The notes under the pieces: model-generated | Seen by the model: the letters and a program-made list of their open reading frames with translations, nothing else | Databases searched by the model: none | What the model was told of the DNA's origin: nothing | Shown: one piece after another, positions 5,971 to 10,001 of the stretch | Layout of the letters: each line of letters opens with the position of its first letter | Position numbering within the stretch: the first letter of the stretch is position 1 | Assembly: GCA_002429375.1 (NCBI GenBank) | Contig: DIZP01000015.1 | Location: 18,707 to 30,860, forward strand | DNA: 12,154 nt | Source of the DNA: a bacterium UBA6025 | GTDB taxonomy: Bacteria > Patescibacteriota > Saccharimonadia > Saccharimonadales > Saccharimonadaceae | Direction of reading: 5' to 3' | Made by a program: the position numbers and the translations under genes

Positions 5971-6015
5971 ATAATTACAGCATTAATCATAAGCAGCACA
6001 TACAAAGCGTTACCC

Positions 6016-7404
6016 ATGACTAAAAAACTCAACGACTTTACCAAAAACACGCGAAAATTCGAACGTGAACTCACCAAAGCCGAACGTCACGCTCGAAACA
6101 TCGCGAAACGTGCTATCCACCGCAAGCGTTTTAGTAGATTCTTGCGTGTTCTTGGCCCTGGTATCGTCACTGGCGCAGCTGACGATGATCCATCTGGAAT
6201 TGCTACGTACTCACAAGCTGGCGCAGCCTATGGCTTTGGCTTTTTGTGGGTCTTCCCTATCATGTATCCAATGCTTCTTGCGGTTCAAGAATCTTGTTCA
6301 CGTATCGGCGCCGTAACTGGTAAAGGTTTGGCGGCGGTTATTAAACAAAATTACAGCAAAAAGCTCCTCTACATGTCTGTCTTTTTGGTGGTCATAGCCA
6401 ACACGCTTAATATCGGGTCGGACTTGGGTGCTATGGCGGCCACGACTCAGCTGTTCGTTGATTTGCCCTACGCCGTACTGGCAATCATTTTCGCTATTTT
6501 GATAGTCTTGCTTGTCGTGTTTGTCAGTTACAAGAAATACGCCAAGATTCTTAAATGGCTCGCCGTTGCCTTGTTTGCTTACCCAATTACTGCACTTCTT
6601 GTCGGCCAGGACTGGCCTGCGGTGATCCATAGTACATTTAGTATTACGCCGAACCTTAATGTCACAACGGTCTATCTTTTAGTAGGTATTCTCGGCACGA
6701 CCGTTTCACCTTATTTGTTTTTCTGGGACACCTCAGAAGTCGTCGAGGAAGAGATTACTAAACATCGTTTGAGTGTGACTGGTAAAGATCCGAAAATTAG
6801 TAGACGATTCCTCAAGAGTGTGCGCCTAGATAATTTCTTTGGCATGACACTTGCGACTGTTTCAGCGTGGTTTATTGTCATGGCCTGTGCGTCTGTTTTA
6901 TTTAAAAATGGTATTACTGAAATTAATACTGCCGCTGATGCTGCGCGTGCTCTTGAACCGTTAGTCCGCGGCTTTCCAAATGCTGGTCTTATAGCTAAGG
7001 TCATATTTTCCGTTGGTATTATTGGCATTGGGTTTCTTGCGGTGCCGGTTCTAGCCGGTTCGTCAGCGTACGCAATCAGTGAAACGTTCGGCTGGAAGGA
7101 AGGTCTCTACCGTAAATTCAAAAAAGCGACTGGTTTTTATGTCGTTATTATTGTCGCAACCATGGTTGGACTTGCCATTAACTTTTTGGGAATCGATCCA
7201 ATCAAAGCGTTGATTTTTACCGCTGTCTTTAACGGCATCGCCTCTGTTCCGCTGCTGTTTATGATTGCTAAGGTCGGCAATAACGCGCAGATTATGGGTG
7301 TATATAAGAACGGAATATTATCGAACATCTTTGTCCGTATTACCTTCGTCGTGGTGACTATCGCCGTTCTCACCCTGTTCTTCTTTATGGCAACTGGTAA
7401 ATAA
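6016..7404 (+). CDS. NRAMP-superfamily divalent metal transporter, DPSG subtype
   Basis: A 462-residue integral membrane carrier of the NRAMP/SLC11 fold with about 11 hydrophobic helices after a basic, hydrophilic N-terminus (1-42). Helix 1 carries LGPGIVTGAADDDPSGIATYSQAGA (unwound motif DPSG at 58-61), and helix 6 carries GTTVSPYLFFWDTSE (S231-P232-Y233). Canonical Mn/Fe NRAMPs have DPGN and MPH at these places, so the coordinating Asn is Gly61 and the coordinating Met is Ser231. Related non-canonical members include the NRMT magnesium transporters, so Mg2+ or another hard ion is as plausible as Mn2+. The ATG at 6016 is preferred because two TATAAT boxes lie inside the longer reading frame (TTG at 5887) and that extension is unlike the family. 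No SD is visible. Confidence 0.88.
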   Translation: MTKKLNDFTKNTRKFERELTKAERHARNIAKRAIHRKRFSRFLRVLGPGIVTGAADDDPSGIATYSQAGAAYGFGFLWVFPIMYPMLLAVQESCSRIGAVTGKGLAAVIKQNYSKKLLYMSVFLVVIANTLNIGSDLGAMAATTQLFVDLPYAVLAIIFAILIVLLVVFVSYKKYAKILKWLAVALFAYPITALLVGQDWPAVIHSTFSITPNLNVTTVYLLVGILGTTVSPYLFFWDTSEVVEEEITKHRLSVTGKDPKISRRFLKSVRLDNFFGMTLATVSAWFIVMACASVLFKNGITEINTAADAARALEPLVRGFPNAGLIAKVIFSVGIIGIGFLAVPVLAGSSAYAISETFGWKEGLYRKFKKATGFYVVIIVATMVGLAINFLGIDPIKALIFTAVFNGIASVPLLFMIAKVGNNAQIMGVYKNGILSNIFVRITFVVVTIAVLTLFFFMATGK

Positions 7405-7440
7405 CCCACCCATTTTCCGGTTGCTTATTCATTCGACATG

Positions 7441-7456
7441 CTATATATTGTATAGT
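7441..7456 (+). promoter_or_regulatory. Palindromic promoter element of the FMN reductase gene
   Basis: CTATA-TATTG-TATAG (7441-7455) is a perfect inverted repeat ending in a TATAGT -10-like hexamer (7451-7456), with a weak TTCATT 17 bp upstream (7428-7433). It resembles the element at 5903-5915. Confidence 0.4.
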
Positions 7457-7491
7457 AATGGTACGAATTAACTAAGTTAGGAATTTTACGA

Positions 7492-8067
7492 ATGTCAAAA
7501 AAAATACAGCTCATCATCGGAAGTACTCGTCAGCATCGCCTGTCGCCAAGTATCGCGAACTGGATTGAAACACAAGTTGCCAAGAACGATGATTTTGAAC
7601 TTGAAGTCCTCGATTTAAAAGACATTAACTTGCCGTTTTTTAACGAACCAACGTCGCCTTCAATGGGTGCCGGTACGTCCGACGCCGCACAATCTTGGGC
7701 AGCCAAAATATCCAGCGCCGACGCTGTTATTATTCTGTCACCAGAATATAACGCTGGCTACCCTGCTCCGCTCAAGAATGCGATTGACTACCTCAAGCAA
7801 GAGTGGCGTAATCGACCCGTTACGATTGTCACCTATGGGTTCGGTGGCGGACTATCATCGGCCGCTCAGTTAAAGCAGGTCTTCACTCGCCTCGGCTCGG
7901 CCATCGTTGAATCGGGCGTCGCTATCGATATTGGTGCCGGAATACTCAATGAAACCGGTGGCATTAGCAATCCAGAGACAAGCCTGTTGCAATATGCGGC
8001 TCCGCTGGCGACTGCGCTGGATGAAATAACCGCACACGTGAAGGTTGAAGCCCTCGTCGTTGCTTAA
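7492..8067 (+). CDS. NAD(P)H-dependent FMN reductase, flavodoxin-like
   Basis: A 191-residue protein of the NADPH-dependent FMN reductase family (chromate reductase/azoreductase group). The flavodoxin-like core is clear: IIGSTRQHRLSPSIANW (8-24) with the FMN-phosphate loop GSTR at 10-13, the SPEYNAGYPAPLKNAIDY segment (83-100) that contacts FMN and the dimer partner, and VTYGFGGGLSSAAQL (113-127). The predicted role is cytoplasmic two-electron reduction of flavin, quinone or metal substrates; the substrate cannot be assigned. The length is normal. The start is supported by TTAGGA (7477-7482), about 9 nt before the ATG. It is followed by a long hairpin terminator at 8084-8124, so it is probably a single-gene unit downstream of the NRAMP-like gene, 87 bp away. 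Confidence 0.92.
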   Translation: MSKKIQLIIGSTRQHRLSPSIANWIETQVAKNDDFELEVLDLKDINLPFFNEPTSPSMGAGTSDAAQSWAAKISSADAVIILSPEYNAGYPAPLKNAIDYLKQEWRNRPVTIVTYGFGGGLSSAAQLKQVFTRLGSAIVESGVAIDIGAGILNETGGISNPETSLLQYAAPLATALDEITAHVKVEALVVA

Positions 8068-8083
8068 ACAGCATCTTACTGCC

Positions 8084-8124
8084 AATAAACAGGGGTCGCT
8101 CAAAAGGCGACGCCCGTTTATTTT
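8084..8124. terminator. Long bidirectional hairpin terminator
   Basis: A 16-position stem (8084-8099 with 8107-8122) containing two internal mismatches and a 7-nt loop (8100-8106). An A-rich 5' side and TTTT end let it serve both the FMN reductase (plus) and the 54-aa gene that ends at 8139 (minus). Confidence 0.85.
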
Positions 8125-8138
8125 AACTGTAGCGCGTC

Positions 8139-8303
8139 TCAGTAACTAAATCCGCCCCCGCCGCCGCCTCTAAAGAATATGACGTAGATCAGTCCGTAAA
8201 CAATAACCGCGATAATAAAATACAGGACTACCCATTGCCAAATCGGTCGCTTACCATAGCCTTTGGTTGGCTTTTGTTCTGGTTCAGTACCTTGATTATC
8301 CAT
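8139..8303 (-). CDS. 54-aa single-span membrane mini-protein with poly-Gly tail
   Basis: A short gene of 54 codons plus TGA. The N-terminus is hydrophilic (MDNQGTEPEQKPTKGYGKRP), then IWQWVVLYFI opens one transmembrane helix (about 21-44) and the C-terminus is FFRGGGGGGFSY. It is supported by a consensus SD, AGGAGG (8309-8314, minus strand), 5 nt before the ATG, a TATAAT -10 box (8343-8348, minus) and a shared terminator at 8084-8124. The W-x-W at the membrane entry and the glycine-rich tail after a charged residue resemble small membrane proteins I associate with Saccharibacteria and other Patescibacteria; the family has no known function that I can name. It is likely inserted with its C-terminus outside, since the N-terminal side near the membrane is Lys/Arg-rich. 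Confidence 0.8.
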   Translation of the reverse strand: MDNQGTEPEQKPTKGYGKRPIWQWVVLYFIIAVIVYGLIYVIFFRGGGGGGFSY

Positions 8304-8342
8304 ACCTACCTCCTTTACTAACAGCTCTACTGCTCCACCTAT

Positions 8343-8348
8343 ATTATA
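8343..8348 (-). promoter_or_regulatory. -10 box of the 54-aa membrane protein gene
   Basis: TATAAT on the minus strand with a TTATCT at the -35 position (8366-8371, minus) and 17-bp spacing. The predicted leader is about 33 nt and includes the SD. Confidence 0.65.
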
Positions 8349-8395
8349 CGCTTTAATGAATCAGAAGATAAACTGTATTTGGAGGTAGAGCCCCG

Positions 8396-8497
8396 ATGAC
8401 AGTCTTCAAAACCCGCGGCTTGTTAGTTTCGGGTTACGGTACGTACAAGCGAACGTTTCTATATACCCATGTTGATATTCGGTATCGCTTATGTTAA
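8396..8497 (+). CDS. Possible small upstream ORF, in frame with the pilin gene
   Basis: ATG to TAA, 33 codons (MTVFKTRGLLVSGYGTYKRT...RLC), with GGAGG (8381-8385) 10 nt before the ATG. It is in the same frame as the prepilin gene and is separated from it by the TAA at 8495-8497. The peptide has no recognisable family. Because the best pilin promoter (TTGATA/TAAACT) would start transcription near 8507, this ORF would be outside that transcript. It may be a leader peptide on a longer transcript, a decayed 5' end, or chance. Confidence 0.25.
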   Translation: MTVFKTRGLLVSGYGTYKRTFLYTHVDIRYRLC

Positions 8498-8500
8498 ACT
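8472..8500 (+). promoter_or_regulatory. Promoter of the prepilin-like gene
   Basis: TTGATA (8472-8477), 17-bp spacer, TAAACT (8495-8500) with an upstream TGT making an extended -10. The predicted +1 near 8507 leaves a leader of about 24 nt that contains GAGGAG (8520-8525). Confidence 0.65.
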
Positions 8501-8530
8501 TTCACTAACGAAAGAACTCGAGGAGTCGCC

Positions 8531-9406
8531 ATTAGTAGTAGAACAAATCAAACAACACGCGATTTCTCTCGTGGATTCAGTACCCGTCGTCGTTCTTATG
8601 CCCGTCCCGGTTTTACAATTGTCGAATTACTGGTGGTTATCGTGGTTATCGGTATTTTGGCGGCCGTTACGATCGTTTCCTACTCGAGTATTAACAAGCG
8701 AGCTATCGATGGCTCAATGCAATCCGATCTGGCGGGTGCTGCCACCAAGCTCAAACTGTATCAGGTCGACAACATGGCCTACCCGACCCTAATCAACAGC
8801 TGCCCGACACCCTCCGCCGGCAATATTTGTTTGAAGTCGAGCCCCGGCAATACCTATAGTTATACGGTCGTCAATACCGCCAACCCACAGACCTTCAGCC
8901 TGACCGAGACCAACACCAACGGCAGCGCCTACGTAGTGACGCATAACTCTTCGCCAACCGCCACCGTGGCGGTGATCGCACCGGTTAGCCAGGTATTCAA
9001 TAGTACAGGTAGCTTTACCGTTCCGGCCAACGTCACTTCGGTCATCTTGGAAGTCTGGGGTGGTAAAGGGGGTGACTGCTACTACGATTTGGGAGGAACA
9101 GGTGGCATCGGCGGCTACGCCAAGGGAACCCTAGCGGTGGTTGCGGGTAACGTATTGAATGTTACCGTCGGCTCCGACGGTAACACTGGTCCAACAGACT
9201 TTTGTCAAGGAACCAACGGGACCGATACCTATATTAATCGTCCGGCCGCGAGCGTTCTGTTAAGAGGAGTTGGCGGTGTAGGCGCCGATGATTGCGATTG
9301 CGACATAGGTCCGAGCACAGGCATCACCTACGCCGGCCTGACGAACGTCTCGACCGGAAGTGCCAGTCCGACACATGCCGTTGTCACCTACACCCCCGGC
9401 AGCTAA
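8531..9406 (+). CDS. Type IV prepilin-like protein with glycine-rich C-terminal domain, ATT start
   Basis: A predicted 291-residue surface protein. Residues 1-27 are a basic leader ending RRRSYARPG; then F28 begins the class III signal FTIVELLVVIVVIGILAAV, with Glu at mature position 5 (E32), as required by prepilin peptidase and pilus assembly. A pilin-like head with a likely disulfide pair (C91, C100) follows. From about residue 153 a separate domain begins (GSFTVPANVTSVILEVWGG), rich in Gly with C183, C225, C255 and C257, similar to glycine-rich surface domains. No ATG, GTG or TTG lies between the in-frame TAA at 8495 and the pilin motif; the first one, GTG at 8633, would delete the cleavage site. 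GAGGAG at 8520-8525 is 5 nt before ATT at 8531, so an ATT start is proposed. A sequencing error at that codon cannot be excluded. Confidence 0.8.
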   Translation: MSSRTNQTTRDFSRGFSTRRRSYARPGFTIVELLVVIVVIGILAAVTIVSYSSINKRAIDGSMQSDLAGAATKLKLYQVDNMAYPTLINSCPTPSAGNICLKSSPGNTYSYTVVNTANPQTFSLTETNTNGSAYVVTHNSSPTATVAVIAPVSQVFNSTGSFTVPANVTSVILEVWGGKGGDCYYDLGGTGGIGGYAKGTLAVVAGNVLNVTVGSDGNTGPTDFCQGTNGTDTYINRPAASVLLRGVGGVGADDCDCDIGPSTGITYAGLTNVSTGSASPTHAVVTYTPGS

Positions 9407-9431
9407 ACACCCACACCGAACTAAAGTAGAG

Positions 9432-9455
9432 CACCGCTCCTTTGGGCGGTGTTTT
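9432..9455 (+). terminator. Rho-independent terminator of the pilin gene
   Basis: CACCGC pairs with GCGGTG (8-bp stem with one G-T wobble, 4-nt loop, 9432-9451) followed by TTTT. Flanking AACTAAA and TTTAGTT can extend it. A further T-rich stretch runs to 9475. Confidence 0.85.
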
Positions 9456-9473
9456 AGTTTCTATATATTTTTT

Positions 9474-9502
9474 TTGACATAATGACGCTTGAGTGATATC
9501 TT
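9474..9502 (+). promoter_or_regulatory. Canonical leaderless promoter of the 106-aa gene
   Basis: A perfect TTGACA (9474-9479), 17-bp spacer, and TATCTT (9497-9502) with an upstream TGA extended -10. Six nucleotides later comes the ATG at 9509, so +1 is the A of the start codon and there is no room for an SD. Confidence 0.75.
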
Positions 9503-9508
9503 TAACAG

Positions 9509-9829
9509 ATGGAAAAACCTCTAAATACAACCAGAACGATTACGCCAACAACAGAGTTTGAAGCGCTAGTACGGGGAGATGAAGACCCTCGACTGAAAGC
9601 CGCCAACGCTCAGTTCGACGAGCCGCTAAGTATGACTGATATAAACAATCGGAATGAGGCTCTCGCTGAGCAAAGGCAACAAAAACTATCTGACGACCTT
9701 AAACTACCCGCCAATGATTATAGGAAAGCGATTGAAGCAACCGTTTCCGCAAATCCTAATCGAAGTATGGCCAATAGACAGACTATCGGCAAAACCGTAC
9801 TTACCTATCGCGAAGCTAAAGGGTATTAG
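9509..9829 (+). CDS. Hypothetical hydrophilic protein, leaderless
   Basis: A 106-residue protein that I do not recognise. It is hydrophilic and probably helical in its middle (about 40-80: DINNRNEALAEQRQQKLSDD), with no signal peptide, membrane span or cysteine. The C-terminal region NPNRSMANRQTIGKTVLTYR looks like a compact basic element. Coding status is supported by an excellent promoter (TTGACA, 17 bp, extended -10) exactly 6 nt before the ATG. It lies between the pilin terminator and the phosphoketolase gene, and its own promoter separates it from both. I cannot assign a function. Confidence 0.65.
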   Translation: MEKPLNTTRTITPTTEFEALVRGDEDPRLKAANAQFDEPLSMTDINNRNEALAEQRQQKLSDDLKLPANDYRKAIEATVSANPNRSMANRQTIGKTVLTYREAKGY

Positions 9830-9837
9830 CAACAGCT

Positions 9838-9868
9838 TTTGCGCCACTGAGCGGGGCAAATAATTTTC
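9838..9868 (+). terminator. Possible weak terminator after the 106-aa gene
   Basis: TTTGC pairs with GCAAA (9838-9860, one mismatch, then two more GC pairs, 7-nt loop), followed by a T-rich TAATTTTC. It is plausible but weak. Confidence 0.4.
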
Positions 9869-9934
9869 TTTGGAACCTGATATATTCGGTTTTTCATCCG
9901 ACTTAATAATAAGTACAAACTAAGAATACGCTTA

Positions 9935-9943
9935 TGGTATTAT
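9935..9943 (+). promoter_or_regulatory. Extended -10 promoter of the phosphoketolase gene
   Basis: TGG followed by TATTAT (9938-9943). The -35 region (ACAAAC) is poor, typical of extended -10 promoters. The predicted leader is about 52 nt, with AAGGGTGG (9988-9995) as a moderate SD. Confidence 0.5.
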
Positions 9944-10001
9944 TATAGGTGAAAGTAAACTGACCAGGATATTATGTCAGTAAGAAAAAGGGTGGACTTA
10001 G

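Noticed and set aside
5887..6015. N-terminal extension of the NRAMP-like carrier from TTG 5887
   Set aside because: It contains two TATAAT boxes, no SD, and a Tyr/Ser-rich translation unlike the family; the ATG at 6016 fits better.
8381..8455. tRNA-like stretch with a TTCAAA loop that suggested a selenocysteine (TCA) tRNA
   Set aside because: No matching acceptor 3' strand, no recognisable T-arm and no CCA; the GGAGG at its start is better explained as an SD-like site.
8469..8792. 107-codon ORF starting at ATG 8469 and overlapping the pilin gene
   Set aside because: Out of frame with the clear prepilin motif, and its ATG lies upstream of the predicted +1 near 8507.
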